NCBI RefSeq assembly: GCF_003072645.1
Contig: NZ_CP028897.1
Span: 1,687,658-1,751,657, forward strand
Reading direction: 5' to 3'
DNA length: 64,000 nt
DNA from: Dongshaea marina
GTDB lineage: Bacteria > Pseudomonadota > Gammaproteobacteria > Enterobacterales > Aeromonadaceae
Shown here piece by piece: positions 7,984-16,345 of the stretch; positions within the stretch are counted from its first letter, which is position 1, and every line of letters starts with the position of its first letter. Both the position numbers and the translations under genes were made by a program. The notes beneath the pieces were generated by a model. That model saw only the letters and a list, made by a program, of their open reading frames with translations. It searched no databases and was not told the origin of the DNA.

Positions 7984-8868
7984 ATGCCATATATCTCGGG
8001 AAAACAGATGATCCAGAAGGCCTGGCAAAATGGCTACGGGATCGGCGCATTCAGCGCCCATAACGCGGAAACCATTGCTGCCATCCTGGAGGCAGCAGAG
8101 GCGGAGCAGGCGCCGGTGATGATCCAGATCGGCCAGAAGGTGATCAGCGTCATGGACCTTGAGCCAATGAAGGCGATGGTCGATGCCTTCATGGAGAAGA
8201 TCACAGTTCCTGTGGCGATCCACCTGGATCACAGCCGCAGCTTCGAGCAGACCATGCGTGCAGCGCGTTGTGGCTTCCAGTCTTTGATGTTTGATGGCTC
8301 ACACCTGGAGTTTGATGAGAATGTTCGTATCACCCGCGATGTCGCCAATGTTGCCAGTGCCCTGGGCATAGGTATGGAGGGGGAGATAGGTAAGATTGGT
8401 GGTACCGAAGATGATATCTCGGTCGATGAGAAGGATGCCCTGATCACTACCTGCGATGAGGCACAGCGCTTTGTTGATGGGACTGGGGTGGATTATCTGG
8501 CGGTCTCTATAGGCACGGCTCATGGGGTTTACAAGCAGGAGCCTAAACTTGCATTCGGACGCCTCAAGGAGATCCGCGATGAGATCCAAAAGCCTATCGT
8601 ACTGCACGGTGGCTCCGGGGTTCCCGATGATCAGGTGCGTGAAGCGATCTCCCTTGGCGTTGCCAAGATCAATGTGGATACCGAGCTGCGTCAGGCGTTT
8701 ACCCAGGGGGTCAATGAGATACTTCAGGCTAACCCGGATGAGGTAACCCTGGCGGTCTCCCTCGGACGGGGACGTGAGGTGATGCGTGACAAGGTAGTGG
8801 AGAAGATCCGCCTGTTTGGCAGCCAGGGCAAGGCTGCAGATTTTAACTCCGTAAGTCACTCAAACTAG
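7984..8868 (+). CDS. Class II (zinc) ketose-bisphosphate aldolase, predicted sulfofructose-1-phosphate aldolase
   Basis: A 294-residue class II aldolase of the GatY/KbaY/Fba branch. Zinc-binding histidines are visible in VAIHLDHS (~80), IGTAHGVYKQEPKL (~178) and VLHGGSGVP (~205). KINVDTELR near 230 is the DHAP-phosphate-binding end. The usual sulfo-EMP cluster of enterobacteria carries the unrelated class I aldolase YihT at this place, and none is present here. By position between yihU and the mutarotase this enzyme most likely cleaves 6-deoxy-6-sulfofructose-1-phosphate into DHAP and sulfolactaldehyde. The start at 7984 is preferred over the adjacent ATG at 7981, because AAGGAG (7972–7977) is then 6 bases upstream. 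The substrate is inferred, not shown. Tagatose- or fructose-bisphosphate remain alternatives. Confidence 0.88.
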   Translation: MPYISGKQMIQKAWQNGYGIGAFSAHNAETIAAILEAAEAEQAPVMIQIGQKVISVMDLEPMKAMVDAFMEKITVPVAIHLDHSRSFEQTMRAARCGFQSLMFDGSHLEFDENVRITRDVANVASALGIGMEGEIGKIGGTEDDISVDEKDALITTCDEAQRFVDGTGVDYLAVSIGTAHGVYKQEPKLAFGRLKEIRDEIQKPIVLHGGSGVPDDQVREAISLGVAKINVDTELRQAFTQGVNEILQANPDEVTLAVSLGRGREVMRDKVVEKIRLFGSQGKAADFNSVSHSN

Positions 8869-8877
8869 GACCGACTC

Positions 8878-9930
8878 ATGACCCAGATAACGAAGCATTT
8901 TTTTGGTGAACATCAGGGACAGGAAGTGAGTCTCTATACACTAACCAACAAAAACGGCCTGCGGCTGTGTGTAACCGACTATGGTTGCATCATCACCCAG
9001 CTATGGGTGCCGGATCGAAACGGTGAGCTGGCGGATATCGTACTGGGTTTTGATGAGCTGGCCAGTTATCAGGCAGGACACCCCTTTTTCGGGGCCATCG
9101 CCGGACGCTGCGCCAACCGTATCGGTGGGGGGCGCTTCTCGCTCAAGGGGCAGGAGTATCAGCTTGCCTGCAATGAGGCGCCCACCGGTCAGCACCTGCA
9201 TGGTGGGGTGCGTGGCTTTGATAAGTATGTGTGGCGCTCTGAGGTCGATGGTGACGGCATCCTGTTCTCACGAGTTTCTGCCGATGGTGAGGAGGGGTAT
9301 CCGGGGGAGCTATGGGTGACTCATCGGATTGCCCTGACCGATGACAATCGTCTGGTGTTTGACTACAGCGCCCATAGCGATCGCACCACAGTGGTTAATC
9401 TGACCAACCACAGTTACTACAACCTGAGTGGTCAGCGGCAGGATATTTGCCAGCATCAGCTGCAGATCAATGCCGATTTTATCACTCCCACCGATCCGGC
9501 CACCTCTTTGCCCACAGGTGAAGTCCTGAGTGTGGCAGGCAGTGCGTTTGACTTCCGGCAGGCCACCTGCCTCGGGGAGGCGATGGCCAGACGGCCCGAT
9601 CGCGACTTTGATATTAACTATGTGTTGCGTCGCGACAGTGAATCGCTGCGGTTTGCGGCCGAAGTCACTGAGCCAAATTCGGGGCGAGTGATGCGGGTCC
9701 TGACCAACCAGCCCGGAGTTCAGCTGTATAACGGCTTTAAGCTCTCCAATAAGCACTGGGAGGGTAAAGGAGGTGAGATCTATCGTGCCTTTGCAGGCTT
9801 CTGCCTCGAGGCCCAGGCGTTTCCCGATAGCATTCACCAGCCTCACTTCTGTGATGTGGTGTTGCAACCGGGTGAAACCTATCAACACCGTACCGAGCAT
9901 CACTTTTCTGTCATCGATGGGCAGGAGTAA
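8878..9930 (+). CDS. Aldose 1-epimerase (GalM type), predicted sulfoquinovose mutarotase
   Basis: A 350-residue galactose-mutarotase-fold enzyme. The conserved histidines lie in GQHLHGGVRGFDKYVW (~100) and NLTNHSYYNLSG (~175). The catalytic glutamate is in FCLEAQAFPDSIHQPHF (~310), and the substrate-binding Asp region is DFDINYVL. Its length fits GalM (about 346) better than the shorter E. coli YihR (about 308). It starts 9 bases after the aldolase stop and is followed by the exporter gene. In this operon the natural role is interconversion of sulfoquinovose anomers before isomerisation. A general aldohexose mutarotase cannot be excluded. Confidence 0.85.
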   Translation: MTQITKHFFGEHQGQEVSLYTLTNKNGLRLCVTDYGCIITQLWVPDRNGELADIVLGFDELASYQAGHPFFGAIAGRCANRIGGGRFSLKGQEYQLACNEAPTGQHLHGGVRGFDKYVWRSEVDGDGILFSRVSADGEEGYPGELWVTHRIALTDDNRLVFDYSAHSDRTTVVNLTNHSYYNLSGQRQDICQHQLQINADFITPTDPATSLPTGEVLSVAGSAFDFRQATCLGEAMARRPDRDFDINYVLRRDSESLRFAAEVTEPNSGRVMRVLTNQPGVQLYNGFKLSNKHWEGKGGEIYRAFAGFCLEAQAFPDSIHQPHFCDVVLQPGETYQHRTEHHFSVIDGQE

Positions 9931-9973
9931 GTCGGTTATCCGATGATATTTGAGTCTTAATGGAGCTGATGTA

Positions 9974-10846
9974 ATGAGCTTTTTCTCTATCTATACCCCG
10001 GAGGGGGTCCTGCTATCCGTTGGCACAGTGCTGATTGTGACAGGCCTGATGTTTTCCTACACCTTTGTCGGTATCTGTGCCGGCTTTGGTGGAGGATTAA
10101 CTTCGATGCCCCTCATCACCCTGCTGCTTCCGGTTAAGATGGCGGCACCCATGTCGGTGATTGTGGGGACGGTCACCGCCATCTATGCAACCTGGCTGTC
10201 GCGCAAGGAGGTGGATTGGCGATCCTCTGCGGTGCTGATATTGTTTTCGGCGCTGGGGGTACCGGTTGGCTTGTATGCTCTGTCTTACCTGCCGGATGAT
10301 CTGATGAAGATAGGACTGGGGGCATTTTTGATCCTCTACTCCTTCTACAGCCTGTTTATCCCCAAGCTGCCTATCTATGACCGGCGCTGGATCGCGGCAC
10401 CCATGGGAGCGATTGCCGGTGCCCTGGGCGCAGCATTCTCTACCAATGGTCCACCTGTGGTGATCTATGGCATGCTGCGTAATCTTGGTCCGGCAGCATT
10501 TCGCGGCACCCTGAACGCCTTTTTTACCGCCAACAACATCATTATTATCTCGGGTCTGGTAACCAGCGGGATCCTGACAGTGTCTACGGTCAAGCTGGTC
10601 ATGTTTTCGATCCCAACCATGATCCTGGGTAGCCTGGTGGGCCAGTGGGTTCATAAGAGAATGCCGGTGGCGGTATTCCGTAAGCTGGTGTTTATCCTGC
10701 TGATTGCATCGGGCTCGATGCTGATTAAAGGGGCGGCGGATCTGCCAGCTGCCTGGGTGCTGGGTTCGAGCTTTGGGTTGCTGATTATCTGCCAGTTGCT
10801 GTTTGGCAAGAAGGTGGCAGCGATCCGTGCTCAGGAGAGTGCCTGA
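9974..10846 (+). CDS. TSUP (TauE/SafE) membrane protein, probable organosulfonate exporter
   Basis: The start at 9974 is chosen because GGAG at 9962–9965 lies about 8 bases upstream. An in-frame ATG at 9950 has no RBS. The ~290-residue protein shows about eight hydrophobic helices and the two TSUP repeats: first GICAGFGGGLTSMPLITLLLP, then GAIAGALGAAFSTNGPPVVIYG. TSUP proteins are often found with sulfonate pathways, where they are thought to export sulfoacetate, sulfolactate or dihydroxypropanesulfonate. Here it sits between the mutarotase and the isomerase, so export of dihydroxypropanesulfonate is the simplest guess. Direction and substrate are inferred. Confidence 0.82.
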   Translation: MSFFSIYTPEGVLLSVGTVLIVTGLMFSYTFVGICAGFGGGLTSMPLITLLLPVKMAAPMSVIVGTVTAIYATWLSRKEVDWRSSAVLILFSALGVPVGLYALSYLPDDLMKIGLGAFLILYSFYSLFIPKLPIYDRRWIAAPMGAIAGALGAAFSTNGPPVVIYGMLRNLGPAAFRGTLNAFFTANNIIIISGLVTSGILTVSTVKLVMFSIPTMILGSLVGQWVHKRMPVAVFRKLVFILLIASGSMLIKGAADLPAAWVLGSSFGLLIICQLLFGKKVAAIRAQESA

Positions 10847-10929
10847 AGTTTTGTAGCCATGAGATAAAACTGAACTAAAACCTGAATAGAACTGAACTAT
10901 AACCCTAAGAAATGAAAGGATATCAAAAG

Positions 10930-12174
10930 ATGAACAAATGGTTTAATACCCTGACCCACAACCGCTGGCTCGAACAAGAGACCGATCGTATTTTTGACTT
11001 TGGTAAAAAATCTGCAGTTCCGACCGGATTCGGCTGGCTGGGGAATATGGGGCAGGTTCGCGAGGATGTCGGCACTCATCTGTGGATCACCGCGCGGATG
11101 CTTCACTGCTACTCAGTTGCTGCCGGAATGGGCAGACCCGGTTCGTTAGCCCTGGTTGAACATGGCATCAAGGCCCTCAATGGCCCGCTGCGTGATCAGC
11201 AGCATGGTGGTTGGTATGCCTGCGTCAATGATGAAGGTGTCCTGGATGCATCCAAGCAGGGATATCAGCACTTCTTCGTCCTGCTGGGGGCTGCCAGTGC
11301 GGTAACCACAGGTCATCCGGATGCACCTAAACTGCTGGATGATGCGATCGAAGTGATCGAGAAGTACTTCTGGAGCGAAGAAGAGCAGATGTGTCTTGAG
11401 TCCTGGGATGAGTCCTTTAGCAAGACCGAAGACTACCGGGGCGGTAATGCCAACATGCACGCCGTTGAAGCCTTCCTGATTGTCTATGATGTGACGGCGG
11501 ATCGTAAGTGGCTGGACCGTGCTCTGCGCATCTCTTCTGTCATCATCCATGATGTGGCGCGTGCCGGTGAGTACCGGGTGAACGAGCACTTTGATACCAA
11601 CTGGAATCCAATTCGTGATTACAACAAAGAGACTCCGGCGCACCGCTTCCGCGCCTATGGCGGAACCCCGGGTCACTGGATCGAGTGGGGGCGCCTGATG
11701 CTGCACCTGCGCGCAGCCCTGCAAGCTCGGGGTGAAACGGCTCCACAGTGGCTGCTGGAAGATGCCAAGGGGCTGTTTGATGCCACTATCCGTGATGCCT
11801 GGGCACCCGATGGGGCCGATGGATTTGTCTACACTGTGGACTGGGATGGCAACCCGATTGTTCGTGAGCGCGTTCGCTGGCCGATTGTTGAAGCGATGGG
11901 TACCGCTTATGCCCTGTTTACAGTGACCGGTGATCACCAATATGAGGCCTGGTATCAGAAGTGGTGGGATTACTGCGATAAATATCTGATGGACTTCGAA
12001 AATGGCTCCTGGTGGCAAGAGCTGGATACCAACAATGAGGTCACCACCAAGGTTTGGGATGGTAAACAGGATATCTATCACCTGCTGCACTGCCTGGTGA
12101 TCCCTCGCTTGCCGCTTGCTCCCGGATTGGCTCCGGCGGTTGCCGCCGGTTTGCTGGATGTGAATGCGAAATAG
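10930..12174 (+). CDS. yihS: Sulfoquinovose isomerase
   Basis: An AGE-superfamily (alpha/alpha)6-barrel isomerase that converts sulfoquinovose to 6-deoxy-6-sulfofructose (and sulforhamnose). It has 414 residues, against 413 in E. coli. The start Met-Asn-Lys-Trp-Phe matches the E. coli N-terminus, so 10930 is preferred to 10912; AAAGGA lies about 9 bases upstream. Active-site residues are offset by one from E. coli: Arg56 (ITARML), His177 ([10 protein letters not shown]), Arg239 (AHRFRAYGG), catalytic His249 and Glu252 ([10 protein letters not shown]), and the C-terminal His in IYHLLHCLV. Similarity to YihS is very high along the whole length, so I am confident in the specific function. It ends the first operon segment and is followed by a strong hairpin. 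Confidence 0.95.
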   Translation: MNKWFNTLTHNRWLEQETDRIFDFGKKSAVPTGFGWLGNMGQVREDVGTHLWITARMLHCYSVAAGMGRPGSLALVEHGIKALNGPLRDQQHGGWYACVNDEGVLDASKQGYQHFFVLLGAASAVTTGHPDAPKLLDDAIEVIEKYFWSEEEQMCLESWDESFSKTEDYRGGNANMHAVEAFLIVYDVTADRKWLDRALRISSVIIHDVARAGEYRVNEHFDTNWNPIRDYNKETPAHRFRAYGGTPGHWIEWGRLMLHLRAALQARGETAPQWLLEDAKGLFDATIRDAWAPDGADGFVYTVDWDGNPIVRERVRWPIVEAMGTAYALFTVTGDHQYEAWYQKWWDYCDKYLMDFENGSWWQELDTNNEVTTKVWDGKQDIYHLLHCLVIPRLPLAPGLAPAVAAGLLDVNAK

Positions 12175-12209
12175 CATCCAGTAACCAGGTGACTGGTTAG
12201 GAGTTACCT

Positions 12210-12252
12210 ACCGTTTCGAAAGCCCTGAACAGTCAGGGCTATTCGAAACGGT
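12210..12252 (+). terminator. Large hairpin after yihS
   Basis: The arms ACCGTTTCGAAAGCCCTGA and TCAGGGCTATTCGAAACGGT pair over about 19 bases with one mismatch around a short ACAG loop. There is no long T-run after it. It probably terminates or stabilises the 3' end of the yihU–yihS transcript. Confidence 0.65.
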
Positions 12253-12921
12253 TTATCACGCCAGGGAGCGTTTGATTCAATAGCGTTCAGTTACTGCTCC
12301 AATCTTAGCCACGCAAGTCACAGTTCTTATTCATCATAACTCCTGCCACTTTGCATCCTTTCTCCCGCCGGCTTGGCTCTTACCTCAATACGCCTGCTAG
12401 GGCCTTTTCCGGATAAACCGGTTCATCTCATGAAAGCAGCTTTGACTTTGATCGCTGACTCGCAAGTCACATCCATGTTGCTCTACTGCAGCATCCTTGC
12501 TGCAGAAGGCCAGCTTAACAAAGCTCAAAGCTGCACTTGAACTTGAGAGGCGCGAATAACTACCCGGATTACACAAAAATGCTCTAGGGTAAACCCGATT
12601 CATGCTCAAGATCACCTGAGTCACCCTCCAGCTCACCTGACTACCAAGCATAGGTGTTGGTCAGGCCACAAAAATACAATTTCATGAACATTTATGGACA
12701 TTAAGTGGGCTTTGTGAGGCTCATGTCACAGTCATTGTGATTGATATTGGTTAAGTTGTTTCGAAAGTTGACATTTATTGGGGTCTTGATGGTCATTTGT
12801 GTCTTTTTAAGCTGTCAAACAGACACTTATTTGATGAGAGGCCCAGGGCAGGGAGCCTTAAACCCGTTCACTAACCCTTTAATCTGATGCCTCAGCGGGG
12901 CATCCTCAACGGAGACTGAAG
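12253..12921. other. Long intergenic region before the yihP gene
   Basis: About 670 bases without a supported gene. The minus-strand frame at 12397–12651 lacks an RBS and any known product. A perfect hairpin CTGCAGCA-TCCT-TGCTGCAG lies at 12486–12505. The last ~150 bases are AT-rich and presumably contain a separate promoter for the transporter genes. The RBS GGAGA is just before 12922. Confidence 0.5.
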
Positions 12922-14304
12922 ATGAATCACAGCTGCGACAAACCGGCCGGACGCCGGTTAGCTTTCAGTGAGAAATTTTCCTACGGTATGGGGGATCTGG
13001 GATCGAATCTGCTACTGGATATCGGCACCCTTTACCTGCTCAAATTCTACACCGACGTGCTGGGGATCCCGGCAGCCTATGGTGGTGCCATTTTTCTGGT
13101 GGCTAAGTTTTTTACCGCTTTTACCGATATCGGCACAGGTCTTATCCTCGATTCGCGTCGGCGCATTGGACCTAAGGGCAAGTTTCGTCCCTTTATTCTC
13201 TATGCCTCCTTCCCGGTTGCCCTGTTGGCGATCGCTAATTTTATCGGCACAGATTTTAGTATCACAGGCAAAACCATAGTCGCGACTATCCTGTTTATGC
13301 TCTACGGGTTGTTCTTCAGTCTGATGAACTGCTCCTACGGCGCCATGGTGCCGGCGATGACCAAGAACGTGGATGACAGGGCACAACTGGCAGCCTGGCG
13401 TCAGGGGGGGGCAACCATAGGTTTGCTGCTGACAACCGTGGGTTTTGTGCCGATTCTCAAGCTGTTTGACTCCAACCCTCAACTGGGCTATATCCTGGCA
13501 TCCAGCGTGTTTGCTCTGGTGGGGCTGGCCTGCATGTGGTGGTGCTATCGAGGGGTCCGCGAGTATCACGTGGAGGCGGTAAAAGAGCCCGCGGCTAGCC
13601 GTCCCGGCCTGTTGCAATCCTTTAAGGCGATCGCCGGGAATAAGCCTTTGTTTGTGCTGTGCATCGCTAACCTGTGCACTTTGGCGGGTTTTAACATCAA
13701 GCTCGCGATCCAGATCTACTATACCCAGTATGTACTGCATAACACCGAGCTGATGTCCTACATGGGCTTTTTTAGCATGGGCTGTGTGTTGATTGGGGTA
13801 CTGTTGGTGCCTTCGGTGGTGCGCCGTTACGGCAAGAAGTCGGTGTATCTCGGTGGCCTGGCACTATGGGTGGTGGGTGATCTGCTCAATTTTCTGTATG
13901 GAAACTCCCCGGTGACCTTTGTGCTGTTCTCCTGCCTGGCCTTTTTTGGCACTGCGTTTGTGAATAGCCTTAACTGGGCGCTAGTGTCGGATACTGTCGA
14001 GTTTGGTGAGTGGCGTACCGGAGTACGCTCCGAGGGTACCATCTATACCGGATTTACCTTTTTCCGCAAGATGTCCCAGGCATTGGCCGGTTTTTTCCCG
14101 GGGGCGATGCTGAGCATTATCGGTTATGTGCCCAACGTGGAGCAGACCTCCGATACCGTGGAGGGCTTAAGGCAGCTGATCTTTATCTATCCGGGCGCTC
14201 TGGCGCTGCTGACCGCCCTCGCCATGGGCCTTTTCTATAGCCTCAATGAGAAACGTTACAGCGAGATCATCAATGATCTTGAGCAGCGTCGTTTAAGCGT
14301 CTAG
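12922..14304 (+). CDS. yihP: GPH-family sulfoquinovose (glycoside) importer, YihP/YihO type
   Basis: A 460-residue glycoside–pentoside–hexuronide:cation symporter with 12 predicted transmembrane helices. Family signatures include YGMGDLGSNLLLDIGTLYLLKFYTD at the N-terminus, FTAFTDIGTGLILDSRRRIGPKGKFRPF (the loop 2–3 motif), VPAMTKNVDDRAQLAAWRQGGATIG in the middle, and WALVSDTVEFGEWRTGVRSEGTIYTG near helix 10. It matches E. coli YihP slightly better than YihO by memory. It sits in the plasma membrane and should import sulfoquinovose or its glycerol glycoside. A second, related gene follows after 58 bases, so this importer pair parallels E. coli yihO/yihP. Confidence 0.88.
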   Translation: MNHSCDKPAGRRLAFSEKFSYGMGDLGSNLLLDIGTLYLLKFYTDVLGIPAAYGGAIFLVAKFFTAFTDIGTGLILDSRRRIGPKGKFRPFILYASFPVALLAIANFIGTDFSITGKTIVATILFMLYGLFFSLMNCSYGAMVPAMTKNVDDRAQLAAWRQGGATIGLLLTTVGFVPILKLFDSNPQLGYILASSVFALVGLACMWWCYRGVREYHVEAVKEPAASRPGLLQSFKAIAGNKPLFVLCIANLCTLAGFNIKLAIQIYYTQYVLHNTELMSYMGFFSMGCVLIGVLLVPSVVRRYGKKSVYLGGLALWVVGDLLNFLYGNSPVTFVLFSCLAFFGTAFVNSLNWALVSDTVEFGEWRTGVRSEGTIYTGFTFFRKMSQALAGFFPGAMLSIIGYVPNVEQTSDTVEGLRQLIFIYPGALALLTALAMGLFYSLNEKRYSEIINDLEQRRLSV

Positions 14305-14362
14305 TGAGCTATTGACGCAGCATGAGGCTGCGTCGTTGTTTGGCAACCAAGAGGAACTATTT

Positions 14363-15714
14363 ATGGCCAACCGACATCAGTCCCCCTGACTCTGAGAGAA
14401 AAGCTGGCCTATGCGGTAGGGGATGTGGGAAACGGCTTTATGTACGATCTGGGGCAGATCTACCTGCTTAAGTTCTACACAGATAGCCTGGGTCTTCATC
14501 CTGCCGCTGCGGGTGGCGTGTTCTTCTTTACCAAGATCTTCGATGCCTTTACCGACTTTAGTGTCGGTACCTGGGTTGATAAACGCCGCCGCCTCGGCAA
14601 ACGTGGTAAGTTTCGCCCCTTTATCCTGTTTGGAGCGATCCCCCTTGGGCTTGCCACCGTTGCTTCCTTTTATAATCCGGGGCTGAGTGTCACAGGTAAC
14701 CTGGTATGGGCCTATCTGACCTATATGCTGTTTGGCCTCATCTACAGCATAGTGAATATCCCTTATGGCTCGATGATCCCGGCAATGACTCAGGATCCTG
14801 TGGAGCGGGCTCAGCTGTCGGCGTTTCGCCAGGGGGGCTCAAACCTGGCACTACTGATCACCACGGTCCTGTTTGTCCCCCTGACCAGCATGATGCCAAC
14901 CTCATCCGAGGGCGCTATGATAGTCGTCAGCATCTTCGCCCTGAGTGGGGTATTGTTGCAGCTGTGGTGCTATGCCAATGTGCGTGAGCACAATGTGGTG
15001 ATAGAAAAGGTGCAGCCACAGGTTGAGTTTAAGAAGGCGTTTAGCGCCCTGCTTGGCAACACCCCCCTGCTGCTGCTCTGCCTGGCGAGTCTATTTACCT
15101 TCTCCGCCTTTAACGTCAAGCTGGTTGTCCAGGTTTACTACCTGCAGTACGTCCTAAAAGATATCTCTTTGCTGCCCTATATGGGATTTTTCAGTATCGG
15201 TTGTGTATTTTTAGGAGTAGCCTGTGTGCCCTGGCTATCGAAGACCTACGGCAAGAAGCTCACCTTCATGCTTGGTTGCGCCATCTGGGCGACCGGGGAT
15301 CTGGTGAACTACTTCTTTATTCACAATCACTTCGGCTTTATCTTTTTCTCCTGCGTGGCATTTTTCGGCAGCGCCCTGATCAACAGTCTGAGCTGGGCCA
15401 TTGCATCGGATGCGGTTGAGTATGGACAGTGGCGCTCCGGGATGCGTACCGAGGGGATGGTGTACTCGTTTTTTATCTTCAGCCGTAAGCTGTCTCAATC
15501 GATCGCAGGTCTGGTTCCCGGTGTCGTGCTCGCTTTTGTGGGCTATGTGCCAAATGTGTTGCAAACCGCCGAGACACTGGTGGGCATCAAGCTGCTGATG
15601 TTTGTCTATCCCGGGGTGTTGGCGCTTATCACCCTGCTCATCTGGCATTATGGATATCGGTTGGATGAGGATCGTTATGAGCAGATCCTCTGTGAGTTGC
15701 GAAGCACTTCGTAG
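14363..15714 (+). pseudogene. Second GPH-family sulfosugar importer (YihO/YihP type), frameshifted at N-terminus
   Basis: The true start is probably ATG at 14363 (Met-Ala-Asn-Arg-His-Gln), preceded by AGAGGAAC. As written, a C5 run at 14382–14386 throws the frame into a stop. One more C gives Ser-Pro-Leu-Thr-Leu-Arg-Glu-Lys-Leu-Ala-Tyr, the conserved GPH N-terminus, and continues into the long open frame from 14425 onward. The remainder carries RLGKRGKFRPFILFG, IPAMTQDPVERAQLSAFRQGG and WAIASDAVEYGQWRSGMRTEG, so the transporter is otherwise intact at about 451 residues and 12 helices. It is a diverged paralogue of the upstream gene and may handle a different glycoside of sulfoquinovose. A sequence error is the likely explanation. 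Confidence 0.85.
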
Positions 15715-15765
15715 CAATAAATGGAGCTATCCGGCGGCAGGTGTTGGATCCGCGCCGCAGCAAGG

Positions 15766-15813
15766 CCTTGAGATAGCAACTGCCCATTCGGGTGAGCCGT
15801 TGCTATCTCAAGG
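15766..15813 (+). terminator. Perfect 15-bp hairpin after the importer genes
   Basis: The arms CCTTGAGATAGCAAC (15766–15780) and GTTGCTATCTCAAGG (15799–15813) are perfectly complementary around an 18-base loop. No T-run follows. It likely marks the 3' end of the sulfoquinovose cluster. Confidence 0.65.
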
Positions 15814-16345
15814 GAGGTCTCTTCTTAGGATATCGATTTTGGCAGCCGCAGCTCAGGTGCCAGATAAAATCCCCGGGTCACTTATCATCGAGTGACCTCC
15901 AGCCATCATTTCGGCTCAAATCTCCTTACAACCCTTCACCTGTGGCTGTTGCTCTTCCTGGGTCGCTTCAAAATGGCTTTGTACTCAAGCATGCCGGGCG
16001 GCAATGAAACACAGATAACTGAAGTCAGACTCCTGTCTTTGCTGACACCTGTGTGTCTCTCATGCCGCCGCTGAGCCCTCACCAAGACTCGTAACGATAC
16101 GATTTTTGTTTCAGTACTGCCTGTTTTTGTTAGCTTGATCACGATTGAGAGAATTACCTGACATTTTTTAAGGTTTTTACGGGCGCAGGGATTAAAAAAT
16201 TTATATGATCCGGCCCCGCTGGATTAATAGAGACTGGGTTCTAACCGGGTCTTATCACAGATTTTGTAGTATTGAGTGATATTGTTTTCTATCTGTTAAC
16301 TCCTTGATTTAAACCTCGTCGGCCTCCTGAGGAACGGATAACTAC
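15814..16345. other. Intergenic region upstream of symporter gene
   Basis: About 530 bases with several short frames on both strands that lack RBS and recognisable products. The final ~150 bases are AT-rich and should carry the promoter of the symporter–LacI unit. I could not identify a clear operator. Confidence 0.45.

Noticed and set aside
11146-12177. Long minus-strand ORF (343 aa)
   Set aside because: Lies entirely opposite yihS, a well-conserved gene; it is an antisense shadow without RBS.
12397-12651. Minus-strand ORF of 84 aa before the yihP gene
   Set aside because: No RBS, no recognisable product, contains a perfect hairpin; probably non-coding.
12720-12745. Possible CRP site (TCACAGTCATTGTGA) before the yihP gene
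   Set aside because: The half-sites are in the wrong order (TCACA before TGTGA), so it does not fit the CRP consensus.
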